Positions 1 to 7,893 of a stretch of 64,000 nucleotides of DNA are shown in pieces. The notes below the pieces were generated by a model. That model had not been told where the DNA came from, made no database searches, and saw only the letters and a program-made list of their open reading frames with translations. Source of the DNA: Sphingomonas sanxanigenens DSM 19645 = NX02 (lineage in GTDB: Bacteria > Pseudomonadota > Alphaproteobacteria > Sphingomonadales > Sphingomonadaceae); contig NZ_CP006644.1 of assembly GCF_000512205.2 (NCBI RefSeq), forward strand, positions 558,001 through 622,000. Reading direction: 5' to 3'. The position numbers and the translations under genes were made by a program. Numbering within the stretch: the stretch's first letter is position 1; each line of letters opens with the position of its first letter.

Positions 1-1280
1 TCGGGTCGATGGAGGCAGGCGGCAGCGAGTTGCAGGCGTTGCCGTATGCCGAGCGGAAGCGCCGAGGGAACGGCGTCGGCATGGGCCTCGAGCTCGAACT
101 GGGCAAGCGCGGCCGAAACCAGTTCGCCTGCCTGCGCGCGTGGCACGCGATAGAGCCGCGCATGAAGGACCAAGTTCTGGCGAACCGAAAGCTCTTCATA
201 GAGGGAGAAGGCCTGCGACATATAGCCCACGCGCATGCGCGTCTCCATGTCTCCGGGGGCGATCGGCCGCCCAAAAAGGCTGGCCGTCCCGTCCGTTGCA
301 TCGAGCAGGCCGGTCAGCATTTTCATGGTCGTGGTCTTGCCGCAGCCGTTCGAGCCCAGAAAACCGAATATCTCGCCGCGTCCGATGCGAAAGTTCACAT
401 GATCGACCGCTACGAAATCGCCAAAGCGCCGGGTAAGGTCATGCGCCTCGATTGCCGGCGCCTCGCCCTTGTCCTGCCAGGCCGGCACGACCAGCGCGTC
501 GCCCGACGGCCGCTTGTCTTGCGGGAGCAGGCGTACATAGGCGGCTTCCAGCGTATCCGCGCCCGCTTCACGCATGATCTCGCCTGTATCCCCTTGCGCG
601 ATCACCTTGCCATCATCCATCGCCACGAGGTGGCCGAAGCGCTCTGCTTCTTCCATGTAAGCCGTGGAGACGAGCACGGTCATGTCCGGCCGCTCCGCGC
701 ACATCGCATCCACCAGTTCCCAGAACTGCCGTCGCGACAGGGGATCGACACCCGTGGTGGGCTCATCGAGGATGAGCAGGTCGGGATCGTGGACCAGCGA
801 GCAACACAGGCCCAGCTTCTGCTTCATGCCGCCCGAAAGCTTGCCGGCGGGCCGGTCCGGAAAGGGAGCGAGTCCCGTCGCGTCCAGCAGGCGCCGCAGA
901 TGCGCTTCCCGCTCGGCTGCGGACAGTCCGAAGAGGCGCCCGAAGAAGTCGATATTCTCGCGGACGGAAAGCGTCGGGTAGAGATTGCGACCAAGCCCCT
1001 GGGGCATGTAGGCGACGCGGGCAAGGAAATCCTCCCGCTTGCGACGCTCGGCAAGATCGAAGCCGAGAACCGAAAGACGTCCCGTCTGCAGCTTTTTCAC
1101 GCCGGATATGAGGCCGAGCAGCGTCGACTTGCCGACACCGTCGGGCCCGACCAGCGCGGTGGTCTTCCCCTTGGGCAGGGAGAGCGAAACCTCGTTCAGG
1201 GCGACGATACCACCGTATCGATGCGAAAGGCTTTCGATCCGTATCGCCTCTTCGGGGAGGATCTGAGCGGGCGGGATCAT
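1..1280 (-). CDS. ABC exporter ATP-binding protein with two ATPase domains (partial, RbbA/YhiH-like)
   Basis: The gene runs off the left edge of the window, so only about 426 N-terminal residues are visible. They contain two complete ABC ATPase domains in tandem. The first has Walker [10 protein letters not shown], signature LSGGMKQK and Walker [14 protein letters not shown]; the second begins with Walker [10 protein letters not shown] near residue 315 and is cut before its Walker B. Two fused ATPase domains directly downstream of a HlyD-family gene match the RbbA/YhiH arrangement of E. coli, where a permease domain follows; that part lies outside the window. The start codon overlaps the HlyD stop (ATGA), so the two are probably translationally coupled. 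It likely powers export of an unknown substrate across the inner membrane. The first Walker A has Asp where Asn is usual. Confidence 0.88.
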   Translation of the reverse strand, partial: MIPPAQILPEEAIRIESLSHRYGGIVALNEVSLSLPKGKTTALVGPDGVGKSTLLGLISGVKKLQTGRLSVLGFDLAERRKREDFLARVAYMPQGLGRNLYPTLSVRENIDFFGRLFGLSAAEREAHLRRLLDATGLAPFPDRPAGKLSGGMKQKLGLCCSLVHDPDLLILDEPTTGVDPLSRRQFWELVDAMCAERPDMTVLVSTAYMEEAERFGHLVAMDDGKVIAQGDTGEIMREAGADTLEAAYVRLLPQDKRPSGDALVVPAWQDKGEAPAIEAHDLTRRFGDFVAVDHVNFRIGRGEIFGFLGSNGCGKTTTMKMLTGLLDATDGTASLFGRPIAPGDMETRMRVGYMSQAFSLYEELSVRQNLVLHARLYRVPRAQAGELVSAALAQFELEAHADAVPSALPLGIRQRLQLAAACLHRP

Positions 1281-2254
1281 TTGTCGATCTTGGTGAGGTC
1301 GGGCCAGGGCTGGTGCGTATCGGTGCGCACGAACCCGTCCGCCGTCATGCCGGCCTTCAGCCTTCCGTCCAGGCGACGGGCGAGATCGGGCGCGATCTGC
1401 AGCTTCACCCGGTAGGACAGGTTCTCGCGTTCGCTGGCCGTCTCGACGAATTTGGGCGTGAACTGCGCATCGGGCGCCACAAAGCTGACGCGCGCGGGAA
1501 TGGCGTCGCCAAAACCCTGCGGAAGAATGCGTGCCTCGTCGCCGATCCTGATCTTGCCGGCGACCGAGGCGGGCAGGAAGATGGTGAGCCAGGCATCCTC
1601 GGCATTGACCAGCGACACGATCTTGCCGCCCGGCGGCAACATGGTTCCAGGCTCGACGATCCGATATTCGACGCGCCCGGGCGTCGGTGCGATGATCCGC
1701 AGGTCGGCAAGGCCGGCTCTGGTTTGCGCGATCAGGGCGTCGGCCTGGGCAATGGCCGAGCGTGCCTCGCCGACACCGCCGCCCGCCGCCTGCGCGCCAC
1801 CTTGCGCAGCGCCCAATGCCAGGCGACGCTGCTCCAGCTCGACGTTCGAGACCATGTCGCGATCACGAAGCTTGGCTGTCTCGACCCAGTCGATGCGGGC
1901 GAGCTGGGCCTGGCTGTCCCGCGCGGCGAGCTCCCCTTGCGCGCGCATGAGGGCGGACACTGCCTGTTCGCGCTTGGCAAGCGCTCCGGCGAGTTGTGCC
2001 TTGAGGTCTACGTCATCCTGCCGGGCGATGACCTGACCCGCCCGGACGAGATCACCTTCATGGACGTCAAGCGACATCAGGCGGCCGGGATATTTGGCGG
2101 CGATATCGGTGCGCGTCATCTCGAGACGGCCGTTGCCGCGCACGATGGTTTCGGGGAGCTTGTCGGTGCGTCCAAACATCCACCACAGCCCGAAAGCCAG
2201 GGCGATGAGGACGACGGCCAGAATGGGAATGACGATACAGGCCCGCAGCTTCAC
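1277..2254 (-). CDS. HlyD-family membrane fusion protein (periplasmic adaptor)
   Basis: About 325 residues. One N-terminal membrane anchor ([19 protein letters not shown]) is followed by a biotinyl-lipoyl-like half motif ([20 protein letters not shown]), a coiled coil rich in Ala, Gln and Arg, the second lipoyl half and a beta-barrel domain. This is the standard plan of periplasmic adaptors such as YhiI/EmrA. I chose the GTG at 2254 because AAGGAGG lies six bases upstream; an ATG at 2284 in the same frame would overlap the preceding gene and lacks a ribosome site. The gene follows the phospholipase gene by 19 bases and overlaps the ABC ATPase gene by four, so it is mid-operon. It probably links the ABC exporter to an outer-membrane partner that is not in view. 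Confidence 0.9.
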   Translation of the reverse strand: MKLRACIVIPILAVVLIALAFGLWWMFGRTDKLPETIVRGNGRLEMTRTDIAAKYPGRLMSLDVHEGDLVRAGQVIARQDDVDLKAQLAGALAKREQAVSALMRAQGELAARDSQAQLARIDWVETAKLRDRDMVSNVELEQRRLALGAAQGGAQAAGGGVGEARSAIAQADALIAQTRAGLADLRIIAPTPGRVEYRIVEPGTMLPPGGKIVSLVNAEDAWLTIFLPASVAGKIRIGDEARILPQGFGDAIPARVSFVAPDAQFTPKFVETASERENLSYRVKLQIAPDLARRLDGRLKAGMTADGFVRTDTHQPWPDLTKIDK

Positions 2255-2273
2255 GCTATGCCTCCTTGAGCGT

Positions 2274-3509
2274 TCATCGCACAAGCGCCACGCCGATCCG
2301 CAGGCGCGTCACGTGCTTGTTATAGTCGAGCAGATTTTCGCCGTAGCCGGTGAAGCCCTGGCCGAAGAGATAGAAGTCCGGGCCTCCGCCCAGGATACGC
2401 CGGAACGGGTAGGAGAGATCGGCGGTCAGAGCTCCCTTGCCGCTACCCAAGTTCAGACGGGTAGAAGCCGAGACGCGCAGCCCATCATCCTCGCCGGCCT
2501 CAATGAAAAGCCCGCTATTGCCGCGATATCGGCGAATGTCAGGATTGTCCGAAAGGTCTCCGAGATAGAGCCACAGCCGCGGCGCGATCGTCAGCCTTCG
2601 GTCCTCGCCGAGCGAGAAGACGGCCATCGGGGCCACATAGAGCATGTTGAGGCTGCGCGAGGCCGCGCCATCGCGTCCATTGGACTCATGGCGAAGGCCG
2701 ATCTGGCCGCTGATCGTGGCCTTTTCTGACACGGGCAGGGCAGGCGAGAGATAGAAGAGCTCGGGTTGATAATCGATATTTCGGAAGGGTGAGGATTTCG
2801 CCGCCACGTCCCAGAACATGCGCTGGGTATAGGCGAAGTAGAGGCCGTCGATCAGCGAGGGAGAGCGGTCCATCCGCGCTCGACTTCCGAACAGCTGATA
2901 TTTGAAACTGATCTGGATGCGCGCGTCGCTGTTGGTGCCGGGGCCATAGACCGCATAGATCGGTTCGTAGACCGAGAGATTGGGGATGAAAGCATTGCCC
3001 CGGGTTCGGTCTGCCGGCGATGGTGTGACAGGGGCTGGCGATATCTGCGTAGAGGTCGGGGGTGTGAGCGAGGGCGCCATAGCCAGGGCGGCAGGTGCAG
3101 AGCGGTCGGCTTCAGGATCGACGCCGATCGTCAGCAGGATTTGCTGCGTTGACCAGGAGGGAATGGACAAGACCGCGCCGTCCATGACGTCCTGAAAGTC
3201 GATCCGGTAGAGCGCCGCCGCGAAGCCATTGGCCGGGATCGTCAGAACCGCAGCCTGTTTTTCGCCTCGTTGCAGCCAGACCTTTCGATACGTGCCGTTG
3301 CTGACCAGATCGGCCGCAACCTTGTCGGGAAGGCGAACCTCCTGCGCGGCTGCCCCGGCATTGAGAACGCGCACATCGACAAGGATATACCTGCTCTCAT
3401 CGCGGTTGCCGGCGCGCTGGACGACATATTCCAGAGCGCCTTGCGCGTGCGCCTGCGGCGCCAGTACGGCGCTGGCCGCAAGGGCAAGAGGGGCGGCCCG
3501 AACGATCAC
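2274..3509 (-). CDS. pldA: outer membrane phospholipase A (OMPLA/PldA family)
   Basis: 411 residues with a signal peptide (APLALAASAVLAPQAHAQG) and a C-terminal beta-barrel region with alternating hydrophobic strands. The OMPLA active-site block is present: HESNGR supplies the catalytic His and Ser, and a downstream Asn lies in SRSLNMLYV. YQPELFY is another family signature. The first 170 or so residues after the signal form an extra periplasmic-looking domain with a Pro-rich linker (PPTSTQISPAPVTPSP), longer than the enterobacterial enzyme. The GTG start at 3509 overlaps the FabI stop (GTGA), which implies translational coupling. The expected role is Ca-dependent hydrolysis of misplaced phospholipids in the outer leaflet. 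Its place between a fatty-acid enzyme and an exporter suggests envelope lipid remodelling, which is inference. Confidence 0.85.
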   Translation of the reverse strand: MIVRAAPLALAASAVLAPQAHAQGALEYVVQRAGNRDESRYILVDVRVLNAGAAAQEVRLPDKVAADLVSNGTYRKVWLQRGEKQAAVLTIPANGFAAALYRIDFQDVMDGAVLSIPSWSTQQILLTIGVDPEADRSAPAALAMAPSLTPPTSTQISPAPVTPSPADRTRGNAFIPNLSVYEPIYAVYGPGTNSDARIQISFKYQLFGSRARMDRSPSLIDGLYFAYTQRMFWDVAAKSSPFRNIDYQPELFYLSPALPVSEKATISGQIGLRHESNGRDGAASRSLNMLYVAPMAVFSLGEDRRLTIAPRLWLYLGDLSDNPDIRRYRGNSGLFIEAGEDDGLRVSASTRLNLGSGKGALTADLSYPFRRILGGGPDFYLFGQGFTGYGENLLDYNKHVTRLRIGVALVR

Positions 3510-4279
3510 GCGAAAAGATGCTGTCCGTTATCGACCGGAATGACCGTGCCGGTGATCCCCTTCGCGGCATCGCTGACGAGGAAGGCGGCCAGCGCGCCGA
3601 CGTCGCTGACGTCAACCAATTTTCCTGCGGGAACCTGCGCGGCAGCCCGATCGAGCAGTTCGTCGAACCGGTCGATCCCGCTCGCGGCGCGGGTGGCGAT
3701 CGGCCCCGGTGAAATGGCATGTGCCCGGATGGCTTTGGCGCCCAGTTCCGCGGCGACATAGCGCGTCGCGCTTTCCAGCGCCGCCTTGACGGGGCCCATC
3801 AGGTTATAGTGCTCGACCACCCGCTCCGAACCATAGAAGGTCACGCAAAGCAGGCATCCGCCCGTCGCCATCAGCGGTTCGGCGAGCTTCGCCATGCGAA
3901 GGAAGCTGTGGCAGGACACGTCCATCGCGATCGAGAAGCCTTGCGCACTGCTGTCGACCACCCGACCGTGGAGATCCTCCTTCGGCGCGAAGGCGATCGA
4001 GTGCAGCAGGAAATCGAGGCCGCCCCAGCGTTCTTGCACTTGGGCGAAAAGCGCCTCGAGTTCGCCGGGGATGCGTACGTCGCACGGCGCAGTCCATTCG
4101 ATGCCGAGCTGGTCGACGACAGGCTGGACCCAGTCCTTTGCCTTGTCGTTGAGATAGGTAGCGGCAAGCCGGGCTCCGCATCGGGCAAATGCCTCCGCGC
4201 ACCCTGCCGCGATGCTATGTTCGTTTGCGATGCCGATAACGAGGCCGCGCTTCCCTTTCAGATCCACAAGCGGTGTCAT
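3506..4279 (-). CDS. fabI: enoyl-[ACP] reductase FabI
   Basis: 257 residues. The N-terminus KRGLVIGIANEHSIAAG is the FabI form of the NAD-binding motif. The catalytic Tyr-x6-Lys is seen in HYNLMGPVKAALES, with the second Tyr in TFYGSERVV, and the C-terminus ends in a DNGQH element. The enzyme reduces trans-2-enoyl-ACP in the last step of fatty-acid elongation. I chose the ATG at 4279, preceded by GGAGGGG; the frame stays open further upstream but only with non-conserved sequence. A usual chromosomal FabI has Leu-Gly where this protein has Tyr-Gly in the first active-site loop, so this may be an accessory paralogue working with the downstream lipid operon rather than the housekeeping enzyme. 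Confidence 0.88.
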   Translation of the reverse strand: MTPLVDLKGKRGLVIGIANEHSIAAGCAEAFARCGARLAATYLNDKAKDWVQPVVDQLGIEWTAPCDVRIPGELEALFAQVQERWGGLDFLLHSIAFAPKEDLHGRVVDSSAQGFSIAMDVSCHSFLRMAKLAEPLMATGGCLLCVTFYGSERVVEHYNLMGPVKAALESATRYVAAELGAKAIRAHAISPGPIATRAASGIDRFDELLDRAAAQVPAGKLVDVSDVGALAAFLVSDAAKGITGTVIPVDNGQHLFA

Positions 4280-4487
4280 CAAGCAAACCCCTCCAACAGA
4301 TTGTCTCTGTGAATTGCGATCATGCGTTGAATTGCGATCGTGCGTTTCTCGGCGATATGGTTCTGCCAACGCTTCGCGTGCCTCCGTGGCGCTCTGCATC
4401 GCGCCGTTGTCCAGATGCACAGCGAAACCGCGTCCGTCGGCAATCGCTCTGAAGCCTTTGAAGGCGTCGAGCGGCTTTGCTCCTTTT

Positions 4488-5162
4488 TTACCGTTGCGGC
4501 GGGCATGGCTCGCCGTGAAGCAACGTTTCGACAATGGTTTCTGCAATGAGGATCCGCGCGGCATCCGCAGGTATTTCAGGGGCAAGAGATTGCAGGACGG
4601 TCGGAAAACTTGCAGGTTGATTGGCTGCGGCACTTAGCAATGCGAAAAAAAGTGCTGGGTGACTCGCCCGGATAATGCCTTGAGCGATCCCGTCCTCGTA
4701 AAGGGCACGGCAGCTTTCATAGGCGGGATAAATGAGTTGCTCCGTGACCAACGTTGATCGTTCAGACCTGTCTGCAGCGTGCCGAACGACAAAGTCCCTG
4801 ACGTAGGGGTGATCGGAGTAAAAATAGACTATGCGAGGAAGTACGTCGCAAAGGCGGTCGTGAACCGAACGGCTTTCGTCGGAGGCAATTTTCGAGATCT
4901 CGGAAATTATCCCGGCCGCACTTTTCGTTATTGTGTCAAGGCACGCATTCCAGAGCTGAGCCTTGTTTCCAAAATGCACGCGAATCAGGTTCTGGCTGAC
5001 ACCGGCCGCCGACGCGATTCCTCTCAGATCCGCGCGCTCAAACCCGTCATGCGAAAATGCACAAATGGCGGCAGCCAACAACTCTTGCCTGCCTCCTGCC
5101 ATATCCTTGGGCCTACGCCCACGGGGCGGAGTGGCAGGAGGAAAGATGACTTCACTCGACAT
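4488..5162 (-). CDS. TetR/AcrR-family transcriptional regulator
   Basis: 224 residues. The N-terminal helix-turn-helix is clear (RADLRGIASAAGVSQNLIRVHFGNKAQLW, spanning roughly residues 43-71), followed by an all-helical ligand domain with no specific family signature. It lies just upstream of the FabI-PldA-HlyD-ABC operon on the same strand, with a 208-base spacer that holds no other gene. A perfect inverted repeat lies 13 bases upstream of its start, which fits autoregulation. It may also control the FabI operon, but no copy of the same repeat is visible in the spacer, so that is inference. Confidence 0.88.
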   Translation of the reverse strand: MSSEVIFPPATPPRGRRPKDMAGGRQELLAAAICAFSHDGFERADLRGIASAAGVSQNLIRVHFGNKAQLWNACLDTITKSAAGIISEISKIASDESRSVHDRLCDVLPRIVYFYSDHPYVRDFVVRHAADRSERSTLVTEQLIYPAYESCRALYEDGIAQGIIRASHPALFFALLSAAANQPASFPTVLQSLAPEIPADAARILIAETIVETLLHGEPCPPQR

Positions 5163-5174
5163 GCGTGCTCCATG

Positions 5175-5194
5175 ATATGTTCAGTTGAACATAT
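5175..5194. promoter_or_regulatory. inverted-repeat operator upstream of tetR
   Basis: ATATGTTCA and TGAACATAT form a perfect 9-base inverted repeat with a two-base spacer, immediately upstream of the TetR gene starting at 5162. Size and symmetry suit a TetR dimer. Binding is inferred from position only. Confidence 0.6.
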
Positions 5195-5227
5195 ATGACG
5201 TATTGCGCCGGCACAATGCTCGTTTCA

Positions 5228-5267
5228 GATTTGGTGGAACGGCGGTCGCCTCATTGACCGCCAAATC
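5228..5267 (-). terminator. hairpin downstream of ackA (possible terminator)
   Basis: GGCGGTC (5241-5247) pairs with GACCGCC (5256-5262), and a second pairing GATTTGG (5228-5234) with CCAAATC (5261-5267) shares two bases with it. It sits just after the acetate kinase stop. There is no T-run, so intrinsic termination is uncertain. Confidence 0.4.
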
Positions 5268-5278
5268 CACAAGCGGCC

Positions 5279-6472
5279 TCATGCAAGCTTCTCGCTCAAT
5301 ATTTGCAAGGTGTGCAGCGCGATCATGCGCTCCTCGTCGGTCGGAATAACATAGACCTTGATCAGGCTATCGGGCAGACTGATCAAAGGGCCGTTGCCAG
5401 CATTGGCGATCTCGTCAATCTCGAGCCCGAGCCATTTCAGGCTGTTGCAGATGCGACTACGCATGCCGGCGTCATTCTCGCCGATACCGGCGGTGAACAC
5501 GATGCCATCTAGGCCGCCAAGTGAGGACGCGAGCGCCCCGGCCTCCCGGCCAGCCCGCCAGGCGAAGAGGGCGATCGCTTCCTCTGCTGGCGCGGTCGTG
5601 CTCGCGGAAAGCGTGCGCATATCACTTGATAGGCCCGAGACACCCAGCAGACCGGACTTCCTGTAGAGAAGATCTTCGACTTGCGCGGTAGTCATGCCCA
5701 TCTGTGTCAGGAGATGCAGCACTACGCCGGGGTCCAGACCGCCACAGCGCGTGCCCATCATCAGCCCATCGAGCGCGGTGAAGCCCATTGTCGTATCGAT
5801 GCTTTGCCCCGCCTGCATGGCGCACAGGCTGGCGCCATTGCCGAGATGCGCGGCGATCACGCGCCCTGCCGCAAGCTCCGGATCGATTTGCGCGAGGCGC
5901 CGGGCGACATATTCATAGGACAGGCCGTGGAAGCCGTAGCGGCGGATGCCCTGGTCGTGGAGCGCGCGCGGCAGGGCGAAACGCGAGGCCAGCGCGGGCT
6001 TATCGTGATGGAAGGCGGTGTCGAAGCAGGCGACCTGCGGCAGTCCGGGACGGAGCCTTGCGATCGCGCGGATCGCGGCCAGATTATGGGGCTGGTGTAG
6101 CGGCGCCAGCGGGCACAGTGCTTCAAGCTTGTCGATGAGGGCGTCGTCGACGAGGAGCGGCGCGGCAAAATCGGGGCCGCCATGGACGACCCGATGTCCG
6201 ATCGCGATGATCTCCCGGCCTTCGAGCGGATGATCCGCCGCCCAGGCGAAGAGGTCCGCCAGCAGATCGGCATGGCTGAGCGAAGCGCCGTCGGGCCAGT
6301 CCCGTTCGAGCACCATGCTACCATCAGCCGAACGGGCCGCAAGGGTCGGCGCAATTCCGATCTTCTCGATCTTGCCGCCGGCCGAGAGCTGAAGCGTGCC
6401 GGCCGGATCGACGACAAACAGCGAGAATTTTATGCTGGAGGAACCCGAATTCAGGCTGACGACCGCTTTCAT
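5279..6472 (-). CDS. ackA: acetate kinase
   Basis: 397 residues, the normal length. Family signatures are all present: NSGSSSIKFSL at the N-terminus, GHRVVHGG, FDTAFH, YGFHGLSYEY, AAHLGNGAS and TMGFTALDGLMMGTRCG. The enzyme converts acetyl phosphate plus ADP to acetate plus ATP in the cytoplasm. The ATG at 6472 overlaps the stop of the MaoC-phosphotransacylase gene (ATGA), so the pair is translationally coupled and works in series: acyl-CoA to acyl phosphate to acid plus ATP. Since the same operon carries phaC, this branch probably gives ATP by substrate-level phosphorylation when respiration is limited. Butyrate or propionate as substrate cannot be excluded. Confidence 0.96.
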   Translation of the reverse strand: MKAVVSLNSGSSSIKFSLFVVDPAGTLQLSAGGKIEKIGIAPTLAARSADGSMVLERDWPDGASLSHADLLADLFAWAADHPLEGREIIAIGHRVVHGGPDFAAPLLVDDALIDKLEALCPLAPLHQPHNLAAIRAIARLRPGLPQVACFDTAFHHDKPALASRFALPRALHDQGIRRYGFHGLSYEYVARRLAQIDPELAAGRVIAAHLGNGASLCAMQAGQSIDTTMGFTALDGLMMGTRCGGLDPGVVLHLLTQMGMTTAQVEDLLYRKSGLLGVSGLSSDMRTLSASTTAPAEEAIALFAWRAGREAGALASSLGGLDGIVFTAGIGENDAGMRSRICNSLKWLGLEIDEIANAGNGPLISLPDSLIKVYVIPTDEERMIALHTLQILSEKLA

Positions 6473-7890
6473 GTATGCGGCTCCTGCGGCAGGCCCGGCG
6501 CGGCCCTGGTCGCCGCGCGCGCCATCAGCACCGCGACCGCGCAGGAGGCAAGCCGCGTGCGCAGGCTGTCGGCCCGGCTCGTCAGGATGATCGGCACCCG
6601 CGCGCCCAGCACGATGCCCGCGGCATCCGCACCACCCAGGAAGGTCAACTGCTTGGCCAGCATATTGCCGGCTTCGAGATTGGGGACGACCAGGATATCC
6701 GCCTTGCCCGCCACCGGCGAGACGATGCCCTTTTCTTTGGCTGCTGCTTCGCTGATCGCATTGTCGAAAGCGAGCGGGCCGTCGAGCAGGCCGCCGCTGA
6801 TCTGTCCCCGATCGGCCATCTTGCACAGCGCCGCTGCGTCCAGGGTCGACGGGATGTCGGGGTTGACGGTCTCCACGGCGGAAAGGATCGCGACTTTGGG
6901 TTCTTCAATGCCGATCACCTGGGCAAGGTCGATGGCGTTGCGAATGATATCGGCCTTTTCCTGCAGCGTCGGCGCGATATTGATCGCGGCATCGGTGATT
7001 ATGAGAGGGGCAGGGTGGTCGGGTACGTCCATGATATAGGCATGGCTGATCCGGCGCTCGGTGCGCAGACCAGTGGATGAACGAACCACCGCGCCCATCA
7101 GTTCGTCGGTGTGGAGCGAGCCCTTCATCAGCAGCCTGGCCTCGCCTGACCGGACGAGCGCCACGGCCTTGGCGGCGGCATCATGGCTATGGTCGGCGTG
7201 GACGATCCGGACGCCCGAGATATCCTTGCCGGCCTCTTGTGCCGCCTGCCTGATCCTTGCGTCGGGTCCGACGAGGATCGGGGCGATCAGTCCTGCTTCG
7301 GCCGCTTCGATGGCGGCGAGGAGTGCCGCCGCGCTGCACGGATGGGCAACGGCGGTGCTCTCCGGCTCGCCTTTCGTGAGGTCGATCAGCCTGCGATAGC
7401 CGTCATGATCGCGCAGTTGGATTTCGGGTAGCGTCGCGCGTGCGCGCCGGACTTTCTCCCTGGGCGCCTTGACCTCGGCCTGGCCGGAAATCACGAGTTC
7501 CCCATCCTGATTGACGCAGCGGCAGTCGAATATGACAATGTCGTGGTCCGGGCGCTTCTCAATGACTGTGACCGAGGCTGTAATCGTGTCCCCCAGGCCC
7601 ACCGGCCAGGTGAAACGGAGCGACTGGCTGAGGTAGATGGCGCCCGGGCCCGGCAGCTCGGTTCCCAGCACGGCGGAGATCAGGCCGCCGCCCCACATGC
7701 CATGGGCGATCACCCGCCGGAACAGATCGGTCGCGGCATAGTCCGCGTCCATATGGGCCGGATTGACGTCGCCGGACACCAGCGCGAAGAGCTGGATATC
7801 CTGCCCGGTCAAGGTGCGGACTATGCTTGCGGTATCGCCGACACCGATCTCATCGAAGGTGCGGTTCTCGATCATGGCGTCTTCGCTCAT
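6469..7890 (-). CDS. bifunctional (R)-enoyl-CoA hydratase (MaoC) / phosphate acyltransferase fusion
   Basis: 473 residues. Residues 1 to about 150 form a MaoC/PhaJ hot-dog domain with the R-hydratase active site: the Asp in SGDVNPAHMD, the His in IAHGMWGGG, and PGPGAIYLSQSLRF. Residues from about 165 to the end form a phosphate acetyl/butyryltransferase domain (GPDARIRQAA, LMKGSLHTDELMGAV, TDAAINIAP, NLEAGNMLAKQL). The hydratase can supply (R)-3-hydroxyacyl-CoA to PhaC from crotonyl-CoA; the transacylase makes acyl phosphate for the next gene, ackA. The fusion is known in proteobacteria under this bifunctional name. It starts 3 bases after phaC and overlaps ackA by four. A later Met (residue 6) is an alternative start. 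Confidence 0.9.
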   Translation of the reverse strand: MSEDAMIENRTFDEIGVGDTASIVRTLTGQDIQLFALVSGDVNPAHMDADYAATDLFRRVIAHGMWGGGLISAVLGTELPGPGAIYLSQSLRFTWPVGLGDTITASVTVIEKRPDHDIVIFDCRCVNQDGELVISGQAEVKAPREKVRRARATLPEIQLRDHDGYRRLIDLTKGEPESTAVAHPCSAAALLAAIEAAEAGLIAPILVGPDARIRQAAQEAGKDISGVRIVHADHSHDAAAKAVALVRSGEARLLMKGSLHTDELMGAVVRSSTGLRTERRISHAYIMDVPDHPAPLIITDAAINIAPTLQEKADIIRNAIDLAQVIGIEEPKVAILSAVETVNPDIPSTLDAAALCKMADRGQISGGLLDGPLAFDNAISEAAAKEKGIVSPVAGKADILVVPNLEAGNMLAKQLTFLGGADAAGIVLGARVPIILTSRADSLRTRLASCAVAVLMARAATRAAPGLPQEPHT

Positions 7891-7893
7891 GGC

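Noticed and set aside
9-1415. Long plus-strand open frame at the left edge
   Set aside because: It is antisense to the ABC ATPase, whose minus-strand motifs are clear, and has no family pattern.
3506-4633. Extended N-terminus for FabI
   Set aside because: FabI homology starts at the ATG at 4279 with a good ribosome site; the extra 118 codons look non-coding.
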